DNA of 64,000 bases from Salvelinus alpinus (Eukaryota > Chordata > Actinopteri > Salmoniformes > Salmonidae). The position numbers and the translations under genes are program-made. The stretch spans positions 73,494,787-73,558,786 of the forward strand of contig NC_092091.1 in the NCBI RefSeq assembly GCF_045679555.1, given 5' to 3'. This document shows positions 33,220 through 45,289 of the stretch, in pieces. Numbering within the stretch: position 1 is the first letter of the stretch; every line of letters starts with the position of its first letter. The notes beneath the pieces were generated by a model, which was not told the DNA's origin, made no database searches, and worked only from the letters and a program-made list of their open reading frames with translations.

Positions 33220-34723
33220 AGGCCTTAACAAACGCAGACAGACACAAATCTGTTAGTAAACCATGCGTAGCGTCATTTCCACGCAAAGTCTGAGATTTAT
33301 ATGAATGTTTGCTTGAATTTATACACAGACATAACCATTTGTAGGAACAGTGAGTGCCAAGTGGTGGAATAAGGGAACTGCTTGTCAAGGATGGGGAAAA
33401 TATATGTTGAAATTGTGTGAGTTATAATGGAGTTCTACTTCCATTGTGAATTAATGCAACAGCTCTTGACAGACTAAATATAATTTCACCACATCAGTGC
33501 ATTTGTTACGATAATAATCAATATAAAGTAGGGTAATATGTTCAATTAGAGACACATGTTAAAGTGAAACCATTGTAGAAATACCAAAAGACTGAGATAA
33601 TGGAAATGGAATTAGAGATGCCTGATGTTGCTCTGTTAGAAGGTTTGTCACACACTGCATTTAGCAGAGCTCGTTTTTAGAGAGTTTTTTACAGAAAGTA
33701 CAGATTGGCTCATCAGATATAATTTCCCAAAACCAATCATATTGGATCTTTTCGAAGGATTTAAGACCTACCTAAGAAAGGCAAAAACATGCCATTCCGT
33801 TGCACATCAAGTGCCATCCAGCCTCAGGTTTTTGGCAACCGGCACTTTTCAGCAGGAGCTTGCCGATTTGGCATCTGACATCCCTTTATGAGCCAATGTT
33901 TTGGATTTAGTCATCAGCAAAATAAACTGTAACATACAATTTCCATAAGTCATCGCGCAACAGGTTGAAATCAATTGTTTTTTTGCCATCAATGGATTTC
34001 CAATTACAAATGGATCAATAGACGGCACCCACATCCCCATCCCCATGCCAAAACCAGTTCAACTATGTGAACAGAAAAGGCTTCCACTCCTAATGTGCAG
34101 GTGATAAGTTACATGACAACAAAACAGCGCTGCTGAATGTGCTGGCAGGTGGCCAGTTGGAATGCACACTCATTCATTCTGTTCATGTTGGCCTATACAC
34201 CTACAGTAGGGAGCTGTTGAGGATGGATGCCTTATTGGTGAGTGTTGACTACTCATTTCAAGTAAATGTGCCATTGCTAAAGCAACTTGAATTGTCCTAC
34301 TGGTCCTCTCTTTGTAGCTATGTTTTTATTTTTACTGGTCAAACCACAACTGAGTGAGACAAATAAAACCTGTTGGTTGACCTCAATCTCTGACACTAGC
34401 ACCTGTATTACAGTCTGGATTATTATCATTCTAAGGTTCTTTTGGTTGTGCCTTTGTAGCCTATATCATGTACGGCGTTGTATATTCCCGTAGGCTTTAA
34501 AGGGTTTATTTTGACCCTATATGGTTAATTAGAGGCATTTCAATATCCAACTAGCCAAGGTTGTGCAAGAGCACTGAGGCTGAGAACAATTTGGTATTCA
34601 TCAAAGGTTATCTCCTATTGGTGTGCTTATGATGCTGGTACGATTGTTTTGATAAATCTAACTGTTTCTATTCATACCAACATTCTAAATTCAGTTCTAA
34701 TGTAGTATTGATAAATGAGCCCC
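33220..34723 (+). mobile_element. Degenerate Harbinger-type transposon in exon 4 of pseudogene D
   Basis: The exon sequence is interrupted after atcaccag (33219) and resumes at caggtcttttact (34724), giving a 3-bp CAG duplication. Inside, 33970-34230 on the plus strand reads GFPITNGSIDGTHIPI and, farther on, GLYTYSRELLRMDALL, relics of a HARBI1-like transposase around the first catalytic Asp. The frames are broken repeatedly. The right end (gataaatgagcccc) suits a Harbinger terminus, but a matching left repeat is not clear. CAG is the reverse complement of the CTG used by the intact Harbinger at 9778-19627. Confidence 0.6.
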
Positions 34724-34789
34724 CAGGTCTTTTACTCTCTTGATACAGTCCTGTCTGCTGTCCAGGTTTTGGTCTGGTGAAGATGTAGT

Positions 34790-35516
34790 ACCATCTCTCT
34801 CCCTCTGTAGCTAGTCTCTCTCTAGTCAGATTTTTGTAACTGGTCTGTAGCTGGTCTCTTTCTGTAGTGAGGTTATTATAACTGGTCTGTAACTCGTCTT
34901 TCTTTAGTCAGGGTGTTGTAGCTGGTTCTAGCTGGTCTTTATTTAGTCAGGTTGTTGTATCTGATCTCTAGCTTGTCTCTCTCTGCAGCAGAGTTATTTG
35001 AGACGTTGTTATCATCAATAACAATAAAGAAGAAGTGGTTCACTAAAACATAACTGAACTAGCTGGTCTCTATCTTTAGTCAGGTTGTTGTAGCTGGTCT
35101 GTAGGTGGTCTATCATTAGTCAGGTTGTTGTAACTGGTCTCTCTTTAGTTAGGTTGTTGTAGCTGGTCTGTAGGTGGTCTCTCTTTAGTCAGGTTGTTGT
35201 AACTGGTCTCTCTCTTTAGTCAGGTTGTTGTAGCTGGTCTGTAGCTGATCTCGCTCTTCAGTCAGGTTGTTGTATCTGGTCTCTCTCTTTAGTTAGGTTG
35301 TTTTAGCTGGTCTGTAGCTGATCTCTCTCTTTAGTCAGGCTGTTGTAACTGGTCTGTAACTGGCCTCTCTCTTTAGTCAGGTTGTTGTAACTGGCCTCTC
35401 TCTTTAGTCAGGTTGTTGTATCTGGTCTGTAACTGGCCTCTCTGTTTAGTCAGGTTGGTGTAGCTGGTCTGTAGGTGGTCTCTCTTTAATCAGGTTGTTG
35501 TAACTGGCCTCTCTCT
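34790..35516 (-). repeat. Decayed coiled-coil (neck) repeats of pseudogene D, distal part
   Basis: Units of about 42 bp (ctggtctctctctttagtca, ggttgttgtaactggtctgt) with many shortened 28-30-bp units. They continue at 41310 beyond the TTAA elements. In open copies the unit encodes 14 residues of a coiled coil with an NNLT sequon. Confidence 0.8.
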
Positions 35517-38500
35517 TTAACTTCTCTGAGATATGTGGGACGGTAGCGTCCTACCTAACCAACAGCCAGTGAAATTGCAGGGCGCCAAATTCTAAACAAC
35601 AGAAATCTCATAATTAAAATTCCTCAAACACACAAGTATTATACACCATTTTAAAGATAAACTTCTCGTTAATCCAGCCAAAGTCTCTGATTTCAAAAAG
35701 GATTTACGGTGAAAGCACACCTTGCGATTAAGTTAGCTTAATACATAACCACAGGAAAACACAGCCATTTTTCCAGCCACAGAGAGGATTAAGAAAAAGC
35801 AGAAATAGAGTTAAAATTAATCACTAACCTTTGATGCTCTTCATCAGATGACACTCATAGGACTTCATGTTACACAATACATGTATGTTTTGTTCGGTAA
35901 AGTTCATATTTATATCCAAAAATCTGAGTTTAGGCGAGACGCTACTGTCTCACTTGGCCAAAAGCCAGAGAAAATGCGCAAAAAGCCAGAGAAAGTGCGC
36001 CAAATTCAAATAAAATACTATAAAAATCTAACTTTCATTAAATCACACATGAAAAATACCAAATGAAAGCTACACTGGATGTGAATCCAGCCAACATCTC
36101 AGAATTCAAATAGGCTTTTCGGCGAAAGCAAACAATGCTATTATCTGAGTTAGCACCATTGTAAACAAAGAGAGATAAGCATATTTCAACCCTGCAGGCG
36201 CGACACAAAACGCAGAAATAAAAATATAATTCATGCCTTACCTTTGACGAGCTTCTGTTGTTGGCACTCCAATTTGTCCCATAAACATCACAAATGGTCC
36301 TTTTGTTTGATTAATCTTGTCAATAGGGGGGCGCTGTTTTCACTTTGGAAAAAATCGGTCCCAAATGAAACGGCCTCGTACTCTTTTCTACATCATACAA
36401 TATGCATATTATTATTATTATGCATATTATTACTATTGGATAGAAAACACTCAGAAGTTTCTAAAACTGTTTGAATTATGTCTGTGAGTAAAACAGAACT
36501 CATTTTGCAGCAAACTTCCATGCAGGAAGTGAAAAATCTGAAAACGAGGCTCTGTTTCAGGGCCTGCCTATTCAATTGCCTTATATTTATCGATATGCAT
36601 GCACTTCATACGCCTTCCACTAGATGTCAACAGGCAGTGGAAGGTGGAATGGGGTGTCTAGCTTGATCTGAGGCCGAACGTGAGCTTTTGGAGTGGCAGG
36701 TCAGGAATTTTCTTTGTCTACCAAGGCGCGCGAAGGACCTCGACATTGTCTTCTGATAAGCGTTCGGTATACACGGCGAATATCTCCGGCTCTGATTTTA
36801 TTTGATACATGTGATAATAACATCATAAAGTAGGTTTTTTCAACCGAGTTTTATCAGTTTATTCAACGTTTATTGGGACTTTTGGAATTTTCCGTTCTTT
36901 GCGCCAAGAGTTGATGGGCATGTTCGCGCCACATGGCTAGCCAAGGTTGCTAATTCGACAGAAGAAATGGACATTCTAAAACCAAACAACGATTTATTCT
37001 GGACCAAGGACTCCTTGTACAACATTCTGATGGAAGCTCAACAAAAGTAAGAAAACATTTATGATGTAATTTCGTATTTCTGTGTAAAATGTTGAGTCCT
37101 ATTCTCCGCCGTTTTGGTGAGCGCTTTCTCGCAATAACGCAAGCTGTATGTTATGGTAAAGTTATTTAAAAAAATCTAAAACAGCGGTTGCATGAAGAAC
37201 CAGTATTTTTATGTAAAGTTTATGATGAGTTCTTTGGTCAGATTAGGTGAGTGTCCAAAATATCTCCGGAGATTCTGGTGAATCAATGCTACGTATTCAC
37301 AATGTATAATCAGGATTTGTAGCTTTAAATATGCACATTTTCGAACAAAACATAATTGTATTGTATAACATGATGTTATAAGACTGTCATCTGATGAATT
37401 TGTTCAAGGTTAGTGATTCATTTTATATCTTTTGCTGGTTTTTGCGAAAGCTATCTTTGCGGTGAATAAATGCGTTTGTGTGTTTGGCTATTGTGGTAAG
37501 CTAATATAATTCTATATTGTGTTTTCGCTGTACAACACTTAAAAAATCTGAAATATTAGCTGGATTCACAAGATGTTTACCTTTCATTTGCTGTACACCA
37601 TGTATTTTTCATAAATGTTTTATGATGAGTATTTAGGTATTTCACATTGCTCTCTGTAATTATTCTGGCTGCTTTGGTGATATTTTTGATGGTAGCTGCA
37701 ATGTAAAACTATGATTTATACCTCAAATATGCACATTTTCGAACAAAACATAAATGACTGTCATCTGAAGTTGTTTCTTGGTTAGTGACTAATTTTATCT
37801 CTATTTTGTCGGTTTTGTGAAAGCTACCTATGCGGTAGAATCATGGTGAAAATATGCGGTTGTGTGTTTGGCTATTGTGGTTAGCTAATAGAAATACATA
37901 TTGTGTTTTCGCTGTAAAACATTTTAAAAATCGGAAATGAATGCAGGATTCACAAGATGTGTATCTTTCATTTGCTGTATTGGACTTGTGATTTCATGAA
38001 AATTATATTATATGATATCCCTGTCCCGTTAGGCTAGGCATTTAAAGTCAGCTTTTTTGATGAGGAGGATCCCGGATCCGGGAGGGTGTTGGCTGCAGGC
38101 CGGTGCAGGCCGGTGTCGGGCTCAATATGACAACAGCCCGTCCAAGTGCAGGGCGCGAAATTCAAAAGATATGTTTTAGAAATAATTTAACTTTCACACA
38201 TTAAGAAGTCCAATACAGCAAATGAAAGATAAACATCTTGTGAATCCAGCCAACATGTCCGATTTTTAAAATGTTTTACAGCGAAAACACCACGTATATT
38301 TATGTTAGCTCACCACCAAATTGAAAAAAGCACAGACATTTTTCACAGCACAGGTAGCATGCACAAAACCAACCAAACTAACCAAGAACAAAACAAACTA
38401 ACCAAGAAACAACTTCATCAGATGACAGTCTTATAACATGTTATACAATAAATCTATGTTTTGTTCGAAAAATGTGCATATTTGAGGTATAAATCATAGT

Positions 38501-38899
38501 TTTACATTGCAGTTACAATCGGAAATAGCACAGAAGCAGCTAGAACAATTACAGACCAAATTGAAATACCTAAATACTCATCATAAAACATTTATGAAAA
38601 ATACATGGTGTACAGCAAATGAAAGACAAACATCTTGTGAATCCAGACAATATTTCCGATTCTTTAAGTGTTTTACAGCGAAAACACAATATAGCATTAT
38701 ATTAGCTTACCACAATAGCCAAAAACACTACCCATTTATCAGCAGCAAAAGTTAGCGATCGCAAGAAAACAGCAAAAGATATATAATTTTTCACTAACCT
38801 GGACAAACTTCATCAGATGACAGTCCTATAACATCAGGTTATACAATACACTTATGTTTTGTTCCAAAATGTCCATGTTTACAGCTGAAATCCCGTGGT

Positions 38900-39055
38900 C
38901 CAGTGTGGCTCAGTTGGTAGAGCATGGCGCTTGCAACGCCAGGGTTGTGGGTTCATTCCACACGGGGGACCAGGATGAATATGTATGTACTTTCCAATTT
39001 AATTTGTACGTCGCTCTGGATAAGAGCGTCTGCTAAATAACTTAAATGTAAATGT
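38900..39055 (+). mobile_element. tRNA-derived SINE
   Basis: The head has tRNA promoter boxes (gtggctcagttggtagagca, gggttcattcc) and the tail reads gtcgctctggataagagcgt. The flanking duplication aaatccgtggt (with one extra C on the left) brackets it. It lies in the right half of the TTAA composite. It is a SINE, not a functional tRNA gene. Confidence 0.8.
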
Positions 39056-39255
39056 AAATCCGTGGTTATACATTGTGAAAACTTAGCATCTTTTTCCCAG
39101 AATGTCCGGATATATTTCTGACACTCACCTATTCTGACCAAATAACTAATCATAAACGTTACTAAAACATACTTTTTTCTACAGCAAATGATGGATACAC
39201 TAGTTCTTAATGCAATCGCCGTGTTAGAATTCTAAAAATAACTTCATTACGACAT

Positions 39256-39812
39256 TGTCACGATTCTCTAAAGTAGAACCCAGAAGCAGACCAGGACAAG
39301 GAGAGTAAGACGAAGGTGAGTATTTATTTACAAGTGTAAATGTAGTGATAGAAAAATCCAAGTAGCGGAGCGGGCAGCGGAGGTGAGTTGATGGAATTGA
39401 GTAAGCAGATCCAAGGAAGTAACTGAAGTCACTGACGACCAGGTAGGGATGGGATGAGTGTTCCGGGTGAATGACTGTAGACAGAAAAAACGGAGGTAAG
39501 TTCAAGGCAAGCAAGACGTACAAAACAACAAAACAAACTCTATCAAACTGGAGGCTGATACGCTGGTACAACATACTGTTCATGGCTAACGATCCGGCAG
39601 GGAATGGATGTCAGGTCAGAGCTTATGAAGTGGAGGGGTGATGATCAGGACCAGGTGTGCAGATAGCTGATGGGATACAGGTGCGGGTAATCAGAAATCT
39701 CCCAACTAGCTACGTCGCCCGGCAACCAGACAGGGTGCGTTCCAGGACACCGGAAAAACACTCCAGGACAGAACACAGGGAAAAACAGACTCAGGAAGCG
39801 GGATTCGTGACA
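39256..39812 (-). mobile_element. Solo LTR, 557 bp
   Basis: The ends are TGTCACGA ... TCGTGACA and the 5-bp target duplication gacat is perfect (39251-39255, 39813-39817). An AATAAA on the minus strand (39323-39328) gives the orientation. No internal retroelement sequence is present. It is inserted in a TTAA element. Confidence 0.8.
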
Positions 39813-41309
39813 GACATGCAGCTTACGTTATAGCGAGACAGCGCCAAAACTCAAGGCGGAAAACACAACAACACATTTTCGACAGAAATAGGAAAAAACA
39901 TCATAAATGGGTCCTACTTTGGTTGAGCTTCCATCAGAATCTTGTACAAGTGGTCCTTTGTCCAGAACAATCGTTGTTTGGATTTAGAATGTCCTTTTTC
40001 CCTCTCGAATTTGCAAGCAAAACTTGCCAAGTGGCGCGAACCTGTCCATCGTCAACAAACGCAGAGAACGGAACACGCCAAAACTCCCGAAAAAATTTCA
40101 ATAATCTGATTAAACTATATTGAAAAAACATACTTTACGATGATATTGTCACGTTTATCAAATAAAATCAAAGCCGGAGATATTTGCCGTCTATAACAAA
40201 AGCTTTTCAGAAGCCAATGCGGAAGTCCTTTCCGCGTCTTCCTGAGCAAAGGAAATTGGGGTCCTGTCATTCCAAGCTCTCTCTTTTGACCATAGAAAGA
40301 GCTAGAGACCCAATTTCACCTCTCACAGCCTATTGACATCTAGTGGAAGGCGTATGAAGTGCATGTATACTAATAGATTTCAAGCAAACGATTAGGGAGG
40401 CCCTGGAACAGAGCCTCGATTTCAGATTTTTCACTTTCTGACAGGAAGTTTGCTGCAAAATGAGTTCTGTTTTACTCACAGATATAATTCAAACGGTTTT
40501 AGAAACTTGAGAGTGTTTTCTATCCAATAGTAATAATAATATGCATATTGTACGAGCAAGAATTGAGTACGAGGCCGTTTGAAATGGGCACCTTTTATCC
40601 AAGCTACTCAATACTGTCCCTGCAGCCATAAGAAGTTAATTCCGTCGATATATATATCCAAAATGTCAGTTTATTTAGCGCGTTTGATCCAGAAAAACAC
40701 CGGTTCCAACTTGCTCAAACGTGTCTACAAAATATCTCAAAGGTTACCTGTAAACTTTGCTCAAAAATTTCAAACTACTTTTGTAATATAACTTTAGGTA
40801 TTTTTTAACGTAAATAATCGATAAAATTGAAGACGGGATGATCTGTGTTCAATACAGGATTAAAACAAACTGTAGCATGCTTTCTGGTTACGCGCCTCAA
40901 ACAACAAGTACACTTTACTCGACTCTCGTTCTGAACAGGGCTACTTCTTCATTAAACAAAGGAAAAACCCTCAACCAATTTCTAAAGACTTCTGACATCC
41001 AGTGGAAGCGGTAGGAACTGCAAGAAGGTCCCTTAGAATTCTGGATTCCCAATGAAATCTCATTGAAAAGAGAGTGACCTCAAAAAAAAAATCTGAATGG
41101 TTTGTCCACGGGGTTTCGCCTGCTAAATAAGTTATGTTATACTCACAGGCATGATTCAAACAGTTTTAGAAACTTCAGAGTGTTTTCTATCCAAATCTAC
41201 TAATTATATGCATATCTTATCTTCTGGGGATGAGTAGCTGGCAGTTGAATTTGCGTATGCTTTTCATCCAAACGTGAAAATGCTGCCCCCTATCCTAGAG
41301 AAGTTTTAA

Positions 41310-42400
41310 TCAGGATGTTGTAGCTGGTCTGTAACTGGCCTCTCTCTTTAGTCAGGTTGTTGTAACTGGTCTCTCTCTTTAGTCAGGTTGTTGTAGCTGG
41401 TCTGTAAATGGCCTCTCTCTTTAGTCAGGTTGTTGTAACTGGTCTCACTCTTTAGTCAGGTTGTTGTATCTGGTCTGTAAACTGGCCTCTCTCTTTAGTC
41501 AGGTTGTTGTAGCTTGTATGTAAATAGCTTCTCTCTTTAGCCAGGTTGTTGTATATGGCCTGTAGCTGATCTCGCTCTTCAGTCAGGTTATTGTAACTCG
41601 TCTCTCTCTTTAGTCAGGTTGTTGTATCTGGTCTGTAACTGGCCTCTCTCTTTAGTCAGGTTGTTGTAGCTTGTCTGTAAATGGCCTCTCTCTTTAGCCA
41701 GGTTGTTGTATCTGGCCTGTAGCTGATCTCGCTCTTCAGTCAGGTTATTGTAACTCGTCTCTCTCTTTAGTCAGGTTGTTGTAGCTGGTCTGTAACTGGC
41801 CTCTTTCTTTAGTCAGGTTGTTGTAACTGGTCTCTCTCTTTAGTCAGGTTGTTGTAGCTGGTCTGTAGCTGGTCTCTCTTTAGTCAGGTTGTTGTAACTG
41901 GTTTCTCTCTTTTGTCAGGTTGTTGTAGCTGGTCTGTAACTGGTCTCTCTCTTCAGTCAGGTTGTTGTATCTGGTCTGTAACTGGTCTTTCTCTTCAGTC
42001 AGGTTATTGTATCTGGTCTGTAGATGGTCTCTCTCTTCAGTCAGGTTGTTGTATCTGGTCTGTAGCTGGTCTCTCTCTTCAGTTAGGTTGTTGTATCTGG
42101 TCTGTAGCTGGTGTCTCTCTTCATTCAGGTTGTTGTATCTGGTCTGTAACTGGTCTCTCTCTTCAGTCAGGTTGTTGTAGCTGGTCTGCAACTGGTCTCT
42201 CTCTTCAGTCAGGTTGTTGTATCGGGTCTGTAACTGGTCTTTCTCTTCAGTCAGGTTATTGTATCTGGTCTGTAGATGGTCTCTCTCTTCAGTCAGGTTG
42301 TTGTATCTGGTCTGTAGCTGGTCTTTCTCTTCAGTCAGGTTGTTGTATCGGGTCTGTAGCTGGTCTCTCTCTGCAGTTGCGTTAGTCTTATAAAGGGAAA
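41310..42400 (-). repeat. Neck-repeat array of pseudogene D, proximal part
   Basis: From 41930 to 42400 the 42-bp units are regular and open, encoding [14 protein letters not shown]-type repeats, many with an N-glycosylation sequon. Left of 41880 units shorten and lose frame. It was continuous with 34790-35516 before the TTAA element entered. Confidence 0.85.
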
Positions 42401-43219
42401 AACTCTGTGACAAGTTGTTCCTTTTATCCTCAGAATCTTTGATGGCTCTATTATCTACAAAGTATAAACACATAGTTACTAGCTAAACTCCAGGTAATAG
42501 GCTAGCATCCAGCACTTCTTACAACTAGGTGATAAGCAATGAACTTGGACACAAACTCACAGTAGACAGACAGGCCTACGATCCCAGCCAGTAAAACACA
42601 CAATAGCCCCAGACACACTGCAACAACTAGGAAGGGCCTCTTCTCTGAGCAATCAGGCAGTGTGGGCACACACAATATAGTGTTATGTTTTGTGTGTGTG
42701 TGTGTGTTACCTGAGTGCTGGTCTCCTGGTCCATTATTAGGAGCAGTGTCTGCTGTCTCTTCTCTCTTGGTGCTGGTCTCACCGTCTCTCAGGGTGTCTG
42801 CACTGACATAGATATCCACAATCCTCTCCTTCATCTCAACTGTTAAAGTTGACCTTCTTGTTCATATCTGGCTCAGCATAGATGACCTTTGACATCTTTA
42901 ACAATTCCTGAGTCTTTCTTTCTATGTAGGTCAACTATACATTAGGTCTCTGCTTCTAGAATTAATGTGTTGGTCTTCCAACATGGCCACCAGGAGGCGC
43001 CGTACGTCAACTGCAAACCCTCTATAGGCTAAGTCTCTAGAAGTAGTAATATCTCTGTTTTTGAGTCATCTGTCTGTCTCTCTCTGTGTCAGTGCTGTAG
43101 GTCTTAACTCTATGGAAGTATGAACAAAATTACACAGGAGTTGTGGCTATGATAATACAAAAATGTTTACAAGTTTTAAAACTTGTGTGCATAGTTGTGT
43201 GCGTAGTTGTGTGAGTGTG

Positions 43220-43400
43220 AGAGATTGTTACAGTGGTTATTGTTAAAACATTTTCTGCGGCACAATTTAAACCATTTCATGTCTCTACATGGTCATCTTG
43301 TCCAGAGTATATCTCAACACAGTCCTCCTGCTCAGGGAATGGGACTTGATATTTGTGATGAAGGACAGGACACTATCATACCAGGAAGATATAGATCATA
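43220..43400 (-). pseudogene. Fragment of a C-type lectin last exon
   Basis: Minus-strand codons resemble those at 20440-20620 (EDCVEIYSGQ, ETWNG-like) without the QPD motif. Flanks match the same unit, so this is a paralogous fragment. No function is expected. Confidence 0.5.
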
Positions 43401-43525
43401 GAGGGGAAATGAAGAACAAAGGCTAACTGTTAACATATATTAAATATCATATGTAACAGTCAAACATGAGCATTTGATGATGTGCTTATATGTAACTTGC
43501 CAACAAAGACTGACCGTCAAAGATT

Positions 43526-43581
43526 ATTAGAACACACAGCAGCCCCAGTCACACTGCAGCAACTCCAGAGGGTCTCTTCCA
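43526..43581 (-). pseudogene. Fragment of a lectin membrane-helix exon joined to a Tc1 element
   Basis: gaacacacagcagccccagt through gggtctcttcc is the exon 2 core. It begins at the same breakpoint as fragment F (21526) and is cut at about 43581, where Tc1 sequence begins. Confidence 0.7.
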
Positions 43582-44571
43582 GCAAGTGCCAGGACTGTTT
43601 CCTAAAGTTGATTCAGCTGCGGGATCGAGACACCACCAGTACAGAGCTTGCTCAGGAATGGCAGCAGGCAGGTGTGAGTGCATCTGCATGTACAGTGAGG
43701 CGAAGACTTTTGGAGGATGGCCTGGTGTCAAGAAGGGCAACAAAGAAGCCACTTCTCTCCAGGAAAAACATCAGGGACAGACTGATATTCTGCAGAAGGT
43801 ACAGGGATTGGACTGCTGAGGACTGGGGTAAAGTCATTTTCTCTGATGAATCCCCTTTCGGATTGTTTGGGGCATCCGGAAAAAAGCTTGTCCGGAGAAG
43901 AAAAGGTGAGCGTTACCATCAGTCCTGTGTCATGCCAACAGTAAAGCATCCTGAGACCATTCATGTGTGGGGTTACTTCTCAGCCAAGGGAGTGGGCTCA
44001 CTCACAATTTTACCTAAGAAAACAGCCATGAATAAAGAATGGTCACAACGAGAGCAACTTCTCCCAACCGTCCAAGAACAGTTTGGTGATGAACAATGCC
44101 TTGATGATGGAGCACCTTGCCATAAGGCAAAAGTGATAACTAACTGGCTCTGGGAACAAAACATCGATAATTTGTGTCCATGGCCAGGAAACTCCCCAGA
44201 CCTTAATCCCATTGATAACTTGTGGTCAATCCTCAAGAGGCGGGTGGAATAACAAAAACCCACATCTCCAAGCATTGATTATGCAAGAATGAGCTGCCAT
44301 CAGTCAGGACGTGGCCCAGAAGTTAATTGACAGCATGCCAGGGCGGATTGCAGAGGTCTTGAAAAAGAAGGGTCAACACTGCAAATATTGACTCTTTGCA
44401 TCAACTTCATGTCATTGTCAATAAAAGTCTTTGACACTTATGAAATGCTTGTAATTATACTTCAGTATTCCATAGTAACATCTGAAAAAATAATCTAAAG
44501 ACACTGAAGCAGCAAACTTCCTGGAAATTAATATTTGTGTCATTCTCAAAACTTTTGGCCACGACTGTACA
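43582..44571 (+). mobile_element. Tc1-like transposon, 5'-truncated
   Basis: The right terminus reads aaaacttttggccacgactg followed by TA, a Tc1-type inverted repeat; the left end is missing and joined to lectin exon sequence. The remaining transposase frame is open from about 43582 to 44252: a helix-turn-helix part (ELAQEWQQAGVSASACTVRR), then FSDES, CLDDGAPCHKAK and SPDLNPIDNLW. The third catalytic position is Asp where the family has Glu (NPIENLW). After the stop, the 3' part has further decayed coding sequence. Not able to move by itself. Confidence 0.85.

Positions 44572-45289
<718 letters not shown>

Larger units (their letters stand above)
36315..40635. mobile_element. Nested composite of two oppositely oriented TTAA elements
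   Basis: TTAA occurs at 36311-36314 and 40636-40639. Outside, the host reads gtttgattaa|ttccgtcgat across the site. The left half (36315 to about 38088) runs from a tcttgtcaataggggg end to gatcccggatccgggagggt. The right half runs inverted, ending gccataagaag at 40635, and matches 56272-58084. The two halves share internal segments and could fold back on each other. A SINE and a solo LTR lie in the right half. Confidence 0.65.
35521..41305. mobile_element. Outer TTAA-flanked element in the neck repeats, with nested insertions
   Basis: It is bounded by TTAA at 35517-35520 and 41306-41309, both formed by a neck-repeat variant ctttaatcagg. Its own sequence is 35521-36310 plus 40640-41305; at an internal TTAA it carries the composite 36315-40635. 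The left part (gggacggtagcgtcctacc) and right part (gccccctatcctagagaag) are typical of a widespread salmonid family. No transposase is seen. Confidence 0.75.
33000..42895 (-). pseudogene. C-type lectin gene D, decayed and broken by transposons
   Basis: Parts on the minus strand: exon 1 42711-42895, whose upstream ATG frame is lost by a 2-bp deletion relative to gene C (a second ATG at 42834 reopens it: MKERIVDIYVSAD); exon 2, the membrane helix, about 42561-42655, with no AG acceptor; the neck exon from 42454 leftwards, open for 12 repeats to about 41880 and then decayed through 41310-41880 and 34800-35516; a lectin exon 4 split by a Harbinger relic (34724-34795 and 33185-33219); and an exon 5 remnant near 33000-33090 with a shifted frame. 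Exon 6 and the preceding intron are deleted up to the 3' UTR-like sequence at 32930-32990. It cannot make a full receptor; a tail, helix and neck protein is conceivable. Confidence 0.75.

Noticed and set aside
38900-38975. Functional tRNA gene
   Set aside because: The A and B box words belong to a SINE head: a SINE tail and a target duplication follow, and the cloverleaf is not maintained.
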